A DNA stretch of 64,000 nucleotides from Pseudoponticoccus marisrubri (GTDB lineage: Bacteria; Pseudomonadota; Alphaproteobacteria; Rhodobacterales; Rhodobacteraceae): positions 86,596 through 150,595 of the forward strand of contig NZ_LPXO01000011.1 of the NCBI RefSeq assembly GCF_001482405.1. The letters run 5' to 3'. Each line of letters begins with the position of its first letter. Within the stretch, counting starts at the first letter, position 1. A model generated the notes under the pieces. The model was given only the letters and a program-made list of their open reading frames with translations. It was not told the origin of the DNA and made no database searches. A program made the translations under genes and the position numbers. Shown piece by piece: positions 55,619 to 63,415 of the stretch.

Positions 55619-57682
55619 TCAGAGGCGGCGGCCCTCGACCACCCACATCGTGCCCGGGAAGCGCCAGGGCAGGGTCAGCCCGTGGCGCATCAGGGCCTGT
55701 CCGCTCAGCGTCAGCGGGCCGTCCTTGATCGGCATCGCCCCCCGCGACAGGTGCGAGGCCTGGTCGCGGTTCACGAGGTCGACCTCGTACATCGCTTCGG
55801 GGTCCAGCCCGCACAGCGCCAGCGGCCGGGGCGCGATCTGGGCCGAGGTCGCGGCCTGCCCGACAAAGACCACGAAGCGGCTGCCATCCTGGGCCAGCTG
55901 CGCCTCGGCGATCACCGCGGGGTCGCGGCTGTCGAGCCGCAGGATGTCGGCCTGCATGCGCCAGTCGCGGTTGGTCTTCCACCACAGGGTGATCTCGCGC
56001 AGCGTGGCGGCCTCGTCCTCGGTCAGCTCGCGCGGGTCCATCTCGAAGCCCATGTGGCGCTGGGCGGCCACCCAGCCGCGGAAGGACATGTCCAGCACCC
56101 GGCCCGAAGTGTGGCAGGTGCGTGGGCCGACATGGCTGCCGGTGATCGCGGCGGGCAGGAACAGCGCGGCGTCATGCTGGATGCGCAGGCGTTCCAGCGC
56201 GTCGTTGCTGTCGGACAGCCAGACCCGCTGGGTGCGCGACAGGATGCCGAGGTCGATCCGCCCGCCGCCCGAGGCGCAGCTTTCGATCTCGACCGTCGGG
56301 TGCGCGGCGTGCAGCCGGTCGAGCAGGTCGTAGAGCCCCGCCACCTGCGCGGCGTCCACCATGGGCAGCAGGCGGTTGTGATCCCATTTCAGGTACTCGA
56401 TCGGCGCGCTCGAGAGCACCGCGTCGAGCCGTTTGAACAGGTGGTCGCGCACGGCCTCTTGCGCGAGGTCCAGCACGTATTGCTGGCGCCCGGGCGGCTG
56501 GTCGGCGGGGCCAAGCAGCCAGTCGGGATGGGCACGGTAGAGCGCGCTGTCGAAATTGACCATCTCGGGCTCGACCCAGAGACCGAAGCCCATGCCCAGG
56601 TCGCGCACGTATTCGGCGAAGGGCGCCAGCCCGTCGGGCCATTTGCGCGGGTCGATCTCCCAGTCGCCCAGGCTGGTCGTGTCATCGTCACGCCGGCCGA
56701 ACCAGCCATCGTCGAGCACGAAACGCTCGGCGCCCAGCTCGGCCGCCTGCTCGGCGATCTCGTCCAGCACGGCGCGGTCATGGTCGAAATAGACCGCCTC
56801 CCAGCAGTTGTAATGCACCGGGCGCGGCTGGCGGGCGCGGGGTGCGGTCAGGGCGCGCAGGTGGCGCTGCAGGCGCACCGCCGCCCCGTTCAGCCCGGCC
56901 GCGCTGTAGGCGCCGGTCAGCTCGGCGCTCTCGACCCGCGTGACCAGCCCGTCATAGGCGCCGGTGGCGTGTCCGAACTGGATCTGGCGGCGCCCGTCGG
57001 GCAGTTCCTCGGCGACCATGCGATGCCCGCCCGGCCAGCCATAGGCCAGCGCCCAGACCTCGCCCGCAGCATTCGTGGTGCCCGGCGTGGTCAGCAGCGC
57101 GAAGGGCGGATGTTCATGGCCCGAGCGGCCCTGCCGTGCCTCGCGCAGGTGGATGCCGGGACGCCAGTCATGGCGCTGCAGCTGGAACTCGCCGATCCAG
57201 CGGCCCGAGACATCGGTCAGTCCGTCGCTCTGCGCCGGCACGGGCAGGACCGGCGCGGCCAGCCACTCGACGCGGTGGGGGGCGTCCATCTCCAGTGCCG
57301 CTTTCGAGACCAGCAGGCCCTCGCGCAGGTGCAGCGACAGCTGGTAGGTGATGCCGCCCTCGCTGGCCGTGGCCTCGAACCGGTCGGGGCCGGCCTCGAC
57401 CGTGCCGAGCGCGAGGCAGGGCGTCACCGCGCGGCCCTGCGCATCGCTCAGCCGCAGCCCGGGCTGGCCCGGGAAGGCGCGCCGCGCCTCGGGGCAGACC
57501 GAGATCGGTGCGGTGGCGTCCATCATCCCGCCCGAGACGTCGACCACCTGCGCCGCGGCCAGCGTGGCCAGATCCTCGGAGGCGGGCAGGGGCGCGCCCC
57601 AGTAGGCGATCCCGGGCAGGCCGCCCTCGGGGGCGGCCAGGACCACGGTCTGGATCTCGTCATCGAGTCGCCAGGTCTGCAT
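55619..57682 (-). CDS. Alpha-galactosidase, GH36
   Basis: 687 residues. Glycoside hydrolase family 36: ERFVLDDGWFGRRDDDTTSLGDW (in part), the nucleophile Asp in YLKWDHNRLL, ESCASGGGRIDLGIL, and the acid/base Asp in VWLSDSNDALERLRIQ. Acts on alpha-1,6-galactosides such as melibiose and raffinose. ATG at 57682 overlaps the permease TGA (TGATG); a GTG one codon earlier is possible. No signal peptide, so the substrate must be imported, matching the ABC transporter just upstream. Confidence 0.93.
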   Translation of the reverse strand: MQTWRLDDEIQTVVLAAPEGGLPGIAYWGAPLPASEDLATLAAAQVVDVSGGMMDATAPISVCPEARRAFPGQPGLRLSDAQGRAVTPCLALGTVEAGPDRFEATASEGGITYQLSLHLREGLLVSKAALEMDAPHRVEWLAAPVLPVPAQSDGLTDVSGRWIGEFQLQRHDWRPGIHLREARQGRSGHEHPPFALLTTPGTTNAAGEVWALAYGWPGGHRMVAEELPDGRRQIQFGHATGAYDGLVTRVESAELTGAYSAAGLNGAAVRLQRHLRALTAPRARQPRPVHYNCWEAVYFDHDRAVLDEIAEQAAELGAERFVLDDGWFGRRDDDTTSLGDWEIDPRKWPDGLAPFAEYVRDLGMGFGLWVEPEMVNFDSALYRAHPDWLLGPADQPPGRQQYVLDLAQEAVRDHLFKRLDAVLSSAPIEYLKWDHNRLLPMVDAAQVAGLYDLLDRLHAAHPTVEIESCASGGGRIDLGILSRTQRVWLSDSNDALERLRIQHDAALFLPAAITGSHVGPRTCHTSGRVLDMSFRGWVAAQRHMGFEMDPRELTEDEAATLREITLWWKTNRDWRMQADILRLDSRDPAVIAEAQLAQDGSRFVVFVGQAATSAQIAPRPLALCGLDPEAMYEVDLVNRDQASHLSRGAMPIKDGPLTLSGQALMRHGLTLPWRFPGTMWVVEGRRL

Positions 57683-58530
57683 CACTTCACGGCCCCCAGC
57701 GTCAGCCCGGCGATGAAGTGGCGCTGCATCAGGAAGAACATGGCCACCGGCGGCAGGGCCGCGACGATGCTGCCCGCGCTCATCAGGTGGTACTGCGCCA
57801 CGAACTGGCTATTGAACGAGGTGATGCCCGCGGTGACCGGCTGCGCGTCGGGGCCCTGTGTCAGCACCACCGCCCAGAAATAGTCGTTCCAGATGAAGGT
57901 GAAGATCAGCACCGCCAGCGCCGCGATCGCGGGTTTCATCAGCGGCAGAACGACGTACCAGAAGATCCGCCACTCGGCCACGCCCTCGACCCGGGCCGCC
58001 TCGATCAGCTCGTAGGGCAGGGCGCGGATGAAGTTGCGCATGAACAGGGTGCAGAACCCGGTCTGGAAGGCGACGTGGAACAGCACCAGCCCCAGCTTGG
58101 TGTCATAGAGGTTGAGGTCCACGGTCAGGTCGCGCACCGGCACCATCAGGATCTGGAAGGGCACGAAGTTGCCCGCGATGAACATGAAGAAGATCAGCAG
58201 GTTGCCGCGGAACCGGTAGATGCCCAGGGCGAAGCCCGTCATGCAGGACAGCGCCACCGCGCCGATCACCGTGGGCACGGTGATCAGCACCGAGTTCCAC
58301 AGGTAGCGGGGCATGTCGGATTCGAGGAACACGCGCCCGTAATTGGTGAACAGCTCGAAGGACGAGGGCCAGCCCCAGTAATTGCCGTTCGAGAAATCGG
58401 CCAGCGGCCGGATCGAGAACAGCGCCACGGCGATCAGCGGCAGCAGCCACAGGATCAGGGCGACGGGGACCAGCGCCTGGTAGGCGACCTGAGTGCTGCG
58501 CGGGCGCTTCTGGATCGGGGTCGGGAACAT
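57682..58530 (-). CDS. Sugar ABC transporter permease (MalG type)
   Basis: 282 residues, six membrane segments, with the EAA loop that contacts the ATPase: LIEAARVEGVAEWRIFWYVVLPLMKPAI (in parts). Ends with a loop typical of MalG (QRHFIAGLTLGAVK). ATG with AGGAGG upstream. The second of two permeases of the galactoside importer; its stop overlaps the alpha-galactosidase start. Confidence 0.93.
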   Translation of the reverse strand: MFPTPIQKRPRSTQVAYQALVPVALILWLLPLIAVALFSIRPLADFSNGNYWGWPSSFELFTNYGRVFLESDMPRYLWNSVLITVPTVIGAVALSCMTGFALGIYRFRGNLLIFFMFIAGNFVPFQILMVPVRDLTVDLNLYDTKLGLVLFHVAFQTGFCTLFMRNFIRALPYELIEAARVEGVAEWRIFWYVVLPLMKPAIAALAVLIFTFIWNDYFWAVVLTQGPDAQPVTAGITSFNSQFVAQYHLMSAGSIVAALPPVAMFFLMQRHFIAGLTLGAVK

Positions 58531-58614
58531 CTCAGGCCTCCTTGCGGGCCGGTGCGGCCCCTGTTGCTGCGGCGGCGGGGAAGGGGGTGGGGCGGGTCAT
58601 GGCAGGACGGGTCA

Positions 58615-59547
58615 TCAGCGCCGCGCCTCGCGCTCTTCTCGCCACATCGACCACAGGAAATAGGCGATGAAGACCAGCATGATCAGGAACAGCACCACCG
58701 CGATGGCCGAGCCATAGCCCATGCGGAAGCCGTATTCCGACAGCGCCTTCTCGAACATGTAGAAGGACAGCACCCGGGTGGAGCCGAACGGGCCGCCATT
58801 GGTCATGACCGAGATCAGGTCGAAGCTGCGCAGCGCGCCGATGATGGTGACCACGAAGGCGATGAAGGTGGCCGGGCGCAGCTGCGGGATGACCACGTGC
58901 CAGAGCATCCGCCAGCCCTTGGCGCCGTCCAGACGGGCGGCCTCGATCTGCTCGGGGTCCACGGCGTTCAGGCCGGTCAGGTAGAGGATCATGCAATAGG
59001 CGGTCTGCGGCCAGAGCCCCGCGGCGATGATGCCGTAGGTGGCCAGCGTGGGATCGCCCAGCACGTTGATCGGCTCCATCCCGAACAGGGTCAGCGCCGC
59101 GTTCAGCAGCCCCTCGCGCGGGAGGTAGAACCACGAGAAGACGAGGCCCACCACCACCTGGCTGAGCACGAAGGGGAAGAAGAACAGCGACTTGTAGATC
59201 CGGATCCCGGTGACGGTCTGGTTCAGGAACAGCGCGATGAACAGCCCGCCGGGGATCGCCAGCAGGTACAGCGCCAGCCACTTGACGTTGTTCCACAGCG
59301 AGACTTCGAAGGCGCGGTCGCCCATCAGCTCGCGGTAGTTGCCCATGCCGACGAATTCGCCCTGCTCCTGCAACTCGCCCAGACCGTTCCATTCATAGGT
59401 CGAGATGTAGAAGCTCTGAAAGATCGGGATGACCACGTAGACGGCGAAGAACAGCACGCCGGGCAACAGGAACAACAGGGGGGTCAGGGTCATCCGGTTG
59501 CGCCTGAACCAGCCCTGTTCGGGTGGCAGATCGACAGCGACTGTCAT
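58615..59547 (-). CDS. Sugar ABC transporter permease (MalF type)
   Basis: 310 residues, about six membrane segments. The EAA loop is EQIEAARLDGAKGWRMLWHVVIPQLRP (in parts). ATG at 59547 with GGAGGAGAGG upstream; seven extra codons in frame before it lack a ribosome site. An 84-base gap separates it from the MalG-type gene, the largest inside this transporter block; it holds only a proline/alanine-coding open frame I take as noncoding. Confidence 0.92.
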   Translation of the reverse strand: MTVAVDLPPEQGWFRRNRMTLTPLLFLLPGVLFFAVYVVIPIFQSFYISTYEWNGLGELQEQGEFVGMGNYRELMGDRAFEVSLWNNVKWLALYLLAIPGGLFIALFLNQTVTGIRIYKSLFFFPFVLSQVVVGLVFSWFYLPREGLLNAALTLFGMEPINVLGDPTLATYGIIAAGLWPQTAYCMILYLTGLNAVDPEQIEAARLDGAKGWRMLWHVVIPQLRPATFIAFVVTIIGALRSFDLISVMTNGGPFGSTRVLSFYMFEKALSEYGFRMGYGSAIAVVLFLIMLVFIAYFLWSMWREEREARR

Positions 59548-59664
59548 GTCCTCTCCTCCGTTGGACACTTCACGGGAAAGCCGCGCGGCCCCGGGGCGGG
59601 GCGGCTTGCCGATGAGGTGGGGATGGGAAAGGGGGCGCGCGCCTGGCGCGCCCCGGGGGTCGGG

Positions 59665-60930
59665 TCAGTCGTAGATCCGCTGGCGGGCGCTTTCGAGCCG
59701 CTGCAGGATGTCGTCCAGGTTGTCCGGGAAGACCATGAATTCCTGCAGGCCTTCCATGCCGAGCGCGGCCATCTCGGCCGGGAAGTCGCGGTCGAAGAAC
59801 TGCGCGATGCCGCCGGTGGCGTTCTGCGACAGCATCTCGAAGCCCTGCTGGATGAACTCGTCATCCGCGACGCTGGCATTGGCGTTGACCGGCAGCTGGC
59901 CCAGCCCGTCGGGGCCGTTGATCTCGGCCTGCACCTCGGGCGAGGTGACGTATTTCAGGAAGGCCTTGGCCGCCTCGACATTCTGGGCGCCCGACGCGAT
60001 GTGGAACGTGTCGGTCGGCGCGTCCTCGCCCATCGGGTGATCGCCGATCTTGGGGAACTGGTAGAAGTCGATCTGGTCGTCCGACAGCCCGGCCTCGCGC
60101 AGGTGCGGCACGGCGAAGTTGCCGATCAGGTAGGCGGTCGCCTCGCCATTGACCATGAAGGGCAGGGCCTCCTGCCAGCTATAGGTCTGGTGGTCGTCGA
60201 TGAAGGCGCCCATGTCGATCAGCTTGCGCCAGTTCGCAAAGGTCTCGCGCACGCGGTCATCGGTCCACGGCACCTCGCCGCGCGCCAGCTCCATGTGGAA
60301 GTCGAAGCCGTTGGTGCGCATGTTGAGGTAGTCGAACCAGCCGCCCGCGGTCCACAGGAACTTGGAGCCGATCGTGTAGCACTTGCGGCCCGAATCGAGG
60401 ATCTTCTGGCAGTTCGCCATCTCTTCCTCGAAGGTCGCGGGTTCGCTGAGGCCCAGCTCGTTGAAGATGTCCTCGCGGTAGTAGATGCCCCACTGGTAGT
60501 AGCTGTAGGGCACGCCCCATTGCTTGCCGTCGATGGTCATCGCGCCCTTGACCGAGTCGAGCCCGGTCAGCTCGCCCGACGCGTACATGTCGCTGATGTC
60601 CATGAAGAGACCGGATTCCACGTAGGGCAGCATCCGGTTGGCGGCGTACCAGTTCACCACGTCCGGCGGGTTGGCCGAGAGCGCGTTGCGGATCTGGCTC
60701 TTCCAGGCTTCGCGGTCGACGATGTCCAGCTCGACCTCGAGATCGGGATGCATCTCGCCGAAATCGGCGGCGAGCTTTTCCATCACGGCGCGGGGCGCCG
60801 GGTTGGACATGTCCGAGATGATGCGCAGGGTGCCGTCGAGGCTGGCGCCATGCGAGCCGGCAAAGGCCGGCGCGACCAGCGCGGTGGACAGCGCGAGAGC
60901 GCCCGCGAGGCGGGTAACGGGGTTGTGCAT
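59665..60930 (-). CDS. Sugar ABC transporter substrate-binding protein
   Basis: 421 residues. Signal peptide (NPVTRLAGALALSTALVAPAFAGS in part) and the fold of family 1 sugar-binding proteins: VMEKLAADFGEMHPDLEVELDIV, GVPYSYYQWGIYYRED, EAAKAFLKYVTSPEVQAEIN. GGGAGG lies eight bases before the ATG. Periplasmic receptor of the importer, first gene of the minus-strand operon, and the likely most abundant product. Substrate by context alpha/beta-galactosides. Confidence 0.93.
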   Translation of the reverse strand: MHNPVTRLAGALALSTALVAPAFAGSHGASLDGTLRIISDMSNPAPRAVMEKLAADFGEMHPDLEVELDIVDREAWKSQIRNALSANPPDVVNWYAANRMLPYVESGLFMDISDMYASGELTGLDSVKGAMTIDGKQWGVPYSYYQWGIYYREDIFNELGLSEPATFEEEMANCQKILDSGRKCYTIGSKFLWTAGGWFDYLNMRTNGFDFHMELARGEVPWTDDRVRETFANWRKLIDMGAFIDDHQTYSWQEALPFMVNGEATAYLIGNFAVPHLREAGLSDDQIDFYQFPKIGDHPMGEDAPTDTFHIASGAQNVEAAKAFLKYVTSPEVQAEINGPDGLGQLPVNANASVADDEFIQQGFEMLSQNATGGIAQFFDRDFPAEMAALGMEGLQEFMVFPDNLDDILQRLESARQRIYD

Positions 60931-60970
60931 TGGTATCCTCCCTTTTGCACGTTGGGCGGTTCCGAATAAT

Positions 60971-60995
60971 GAAACTAGTTTCCAACTATTGAAAC
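60971..60995. promoter_or_regulatory. GAAAC half-site cluster, candidate IclR operator
   Basis: GAAACTAGTTTC (perfect 12-base palindrome, 60971-60982) is followed eight bases later by GAAAC (60991-60995), making GTTTC-8-GAAAC as a second inverted repeat. It lies between the solute-binding protein and IclR genes; on the minus strand it falls between TTTCAA and CATTAT elements. Confidence 0.5.
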
Positions 60996-61067
60996 AATGA
61001 AGGATTCGGGGTATGCCTGTCAACACCCCAGCGGAAGAGGAGCCGCGGGGCAGGGAGGATTGAGGCC

Positions 61068-61859
61068 ATGAACAGCCATGTCAACGAGATGCGCGCCCGC
61101 GACGGCACGGTCGGCAAGGCGCTGGACGTGCTCGATACGGTGGCCGGCTATGGTCGCCCGGTGCGATTCGGCGAATTGCTCGAGGGCTCGCCGCATCCCA
61201 AGGCAACGCTCTACCGGCTGCTGCAGACGCTGACCAACCAGGGCATGCTGGCCTATGACGAGTCCAGCCACACCTATTCGCTGGGCCTGCGGCTGGTGCG
61301 GCTGGCCCATGTCGCCTGGCAGCACAGCTCGCTCGCGCCCGTGGCGCGGCCCTTCCTCGACGCGCTGTCCGCCCGGGTGGGCGAGACGATCCACCTGGCC
61401 CAGCTGGACGAGGGGCAGGTGCTCTATGTCGACAAGCGCAACGCGCAGCGCCCGGTCGAGATGTTCTCGGCCGCGGGCAAGGTCGGGCCGGGCTACTGCA
61501 CGGGCGTCGGCAAGGCGATGATCGCGCATCTCGCGCCCGCCGAACGGGCCCGCGCCATCGCGCAGCAATCCTTCTACCGGCACACCGCGCATACGCTGAC
61601 CGACCCGGAACGCTTTGCTGCCGAGCTGGACCGGATCGTCGCCGAGGGCGTGGCCTTCGACCGCGAGGAGCATGAGCCCGGCATCATCTGCATCGCCGCC
61701 CCGATCGTCGCACCGGACGGGCGCGTGCTGGGCGCGCTGTCGATCACGACATCGCTGCAGAACAGGACACTCGAGGATCTGACCGGCCTGCGGCCCGACC
61801 TCATCGATACCGCGAAACGCATCGCCGAGGCTGCCGCATCCTGGCAGTTCCCGGGATAA
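61068..61859 (+). CDS. IclR family transcriptional regulator
   Basis: 263 residues. An N-terminal winged helix-turn-helix (VGKALDVLDTVAGYGRPVRFGELLEGSPHPKATLYRLLQTL in parts) and a GAF-like effector domain (GYCTGVGKAMIAHL; GIICIAAPIVAPDGRVLGALSITT). GGGAGG lies eight bases before the ATG. It is divergent from the transport operon and 18 bases ahead of the ATPase gene, with which it shares a transcript. It probably controls both arms in response to a sugar or pathway product, as inference. Confidence 0.93.
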   Translation: MNSHVNEMRARDGTVGKALDVLDTVAGYGRPVRFGELLEGSPHPKATLYRLLQTLTNQGMLAYDESSHTYSLGLRLVRLAHVAWQHSSLAPVARPFLDALSARVGETIHLAQLDEGQVLYVDKRNAQRPVEMFSAAGKVGPGYCTGVGKAMIAHLAPAERARAIAQQSFYRHTAHTLTDPERFAAELDRIVAEGVAFDREEHEPGIICIAAPIVAPDGRVLGALSITTSLQNRTLEDLTGLRPDLIDTAKRIAEAAASWQFPG

Positions 61860-61877
61860 GAAGGAGGAGATCCACGC

Positions 61878-62939
61878 ATGACAGGCGTGACACTTGAGAA
61901 CACCATCAAGAAATACGGCGACACACAGGTCATCCACGATATCGACCTGACCATCGAGGATGGCGAGTTCTGCGTCTTCGTGGGCCCGTCGGGCTGCGGC
62001 AAGTCCACGCTGCTGCGCATGATCGCGGGGCTCGAAGAAACCACCGGCGGCCGCATCAGCATCGGGGCGCGCGACGTGACCCGCGCCGATGCCGCCGATC
62101 GCGGCGTGGCCATGGTGTTCCAGACCTACGCGCTCTACCCGCACATGACGGTCGAGGAGAACATGGGGTTCGGGCTGCGCATGACCGGCCACCCCAAGGA
62201 GGAGATCCGCGAGAAGGTGGCCGAGGCCAGCCGCATCCTCAAGCTGGACGCCTATCTCAAGCGCAAGCCCAAGGCGCTCTCGGGTGGCCAGCGTCAGCGG
62301 GTCGCCATCGGCCGGGCCATCGTCCGCGGCCCCGAGGTGTTCCTCTTCGACGAGCCGCTGTCCAACCTCGATGCCGAGCTGCGCGTCGACATGCGGGTCG
62401 AGATCGCGCGCCTGCACAAGGAGATCGGCGCCACGATGATCTACGTCACCCACGACCAGGTCGAGGCGATGACGCTGGCCGACAAGATCGTCGTGCTGCG
62501 CGCCGGCCGGATCGAACAGGTGGGCAGCCCGATGAAGCTCTACGAGGATCCCGACAACAAGTTCGTCGCCGGCTTCATCGGCTCGCCCTCGATGAACTTC
62601 CTCGAGGGCGTGGTCGAGGCCGGCGCGATCCGCGTGCCCTCGCTGGGCAACCGGCGGGTCGAGACCAGCGTGTCGCTGCCCGAGGAGGGCCGGGCGGTCT
62701 ATCTGGGCCTGCGCCCGCAGAACCTGCAGATCACCCCGGCCGAGAGCGAGATCCGCCTCGACATTCGCGAGCGGCTGGGCGGCGTGTCCTACGACTACCT
62801 GATCGCGCCGGGCGGCGAGAAGATCATCGTCGAGACCCGCAGCAAGGAGGAGTTCCGCGAGGGCGCCACCGTCGACCTGCAGTTCGACCCCGCCGAGGCG
62901 ATGGTCTTCGACGCCCGGACCGAGGCCCGCCTGCGCTGA
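61878..62939 (+). CDS. Sugar ABC transporter ATP-binding protein (UgpC/MalK type)
   Basis: 353 residues. Walker A GPSGCGKST, Q-loop VFQTYALYPHMTV, signature LSGGQRQRVAIGRA, Walker B VFLFDEPLSNLDAEL and the switch His in VTHDQVEA are all intact. The C-terminal ~120 residues are the regulatory/TOBE domain. GGAGGAG precedes the ATG. It supplies the ATPase of the importer on the opposite strand, so one transporter is split between two divergent transcripts. Confidence 0.95.
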   Translation: MTGVTLENTIKKYGDTQVIHDIDLTIEDGEFCVFVGPSGCGKSTLLRMIAGLEETTGGRISIGARDVTRADAADRGVAMVFQTYALYPHMTVEENMGFGLRMTGHPKEEIREKVAEASRILKLDAYLKRKPKALSGGQRQRVAIGRAIVRGPEVFLFDEPLSNLDAELRVDMRVEIARLHKEIGATMIYVTHDQVEAMTLADKIVVLRAGRIEQVGSPMKLYEDPDNKFVAGFIGSPSMNFLEGVVEAGAIRVPSLGNRRVETSVSLPEEGRAVYLGLRPQNLQITPAESEIRLDIRERLGGVSYDYLIAPGGEKIIVETRSKEEFREGATVDLQFDPAEAMVFDARTEARLR

Positions 62940-63034
62940 GCGTGGTACCCGGGCCGCGACGAGACGCGGCCCGTTCCCGGCTTGCGCGGAATCGCTCTTG
63001 CAGTCCGTGCGAAGCCTTTGCTACACGGGTCGAC

Positions 63035-63124
63035 GGAGAGGTGGCCGAGTGGTCGAAGGCGCACGCCTGGAAAGTGTGTAGGCGGGAAACCGTCTCGAGG
63101 GTTCGAATCCCTTCCTCTCCGCCA
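63035..63124 (+). tRNA. tRNA-Ser (GGA)
   Basis: 90 bases with a long variable arm typical of class II serine tRNAs. Acceptor GGAGAGG pairs with CCTCTCC at the end; the discriminator base is G and CCA is encoded (63122-63124). The anticodon loop is CTGGAAA with GGA at 63069-63071, reading UCC and UCU serine codons. The T loop is GTTCGAATC. It marks the change from typical GC-rich to more AT-rich DNA. Confidence 0.97.
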
Positions 63125-63150
63125 CTTGCCCTTGCGAAAGCGTTCTCCCG

Positions 63151-63172
63151 ATCCGGCTGCGGCCGGATTTTT
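63151..63172 (+). terminator. Terminator after tRNA-Ser
   Basis: ATCCGGC-TGCG-GCCGGAT followed by TTTT, 26 bases after the tRNA 3' end. Seven-pair stem with a U-tract. Confidence 0.85.
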
Positions 63173-63415
63173 GCGTTGTTTTCGAGGGTTATGCGGGAGG
63201 GGCTGAGCACTGGCCCTCGCGCCAAGAGGCCCGTAAGTGGTCTCTGAGGGCCGATATTCTCCGGACCTCATGACTGCGCTGGTTTGGTGAATAGCTTGTA
63301 AGCTCCTGGTAGAATGAACATTTCTTCGCTGCCGACCTAAACACTTCGACGCCGGTGGCACACGTTGGGACGGAACGCAGATCCAACTGTCACTGCAGCA
63401 AGCAACGCTGTGCAC
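63173..63415. other. AT-richer gap after tRNA-Ser
   Basis: 243 bases with no supported gene. Base composition drops visibly compared with the region before the tRNA. Short open frames are present but unconvincing; no repeat of the tRNA end is seen here. Confidence 0.5.

Noticed and set aside
57508..60969. Plus-strand open frame of 1153 codons opposite the sugar transporter genes
   Set aside because: Antisense to two permeases and a binding protein with clear domains.
63189..63386. 65-codon minus-strand frame after tRNA-Ser
   Set aside because: No start signal or recognisable sequence; kept as gap.
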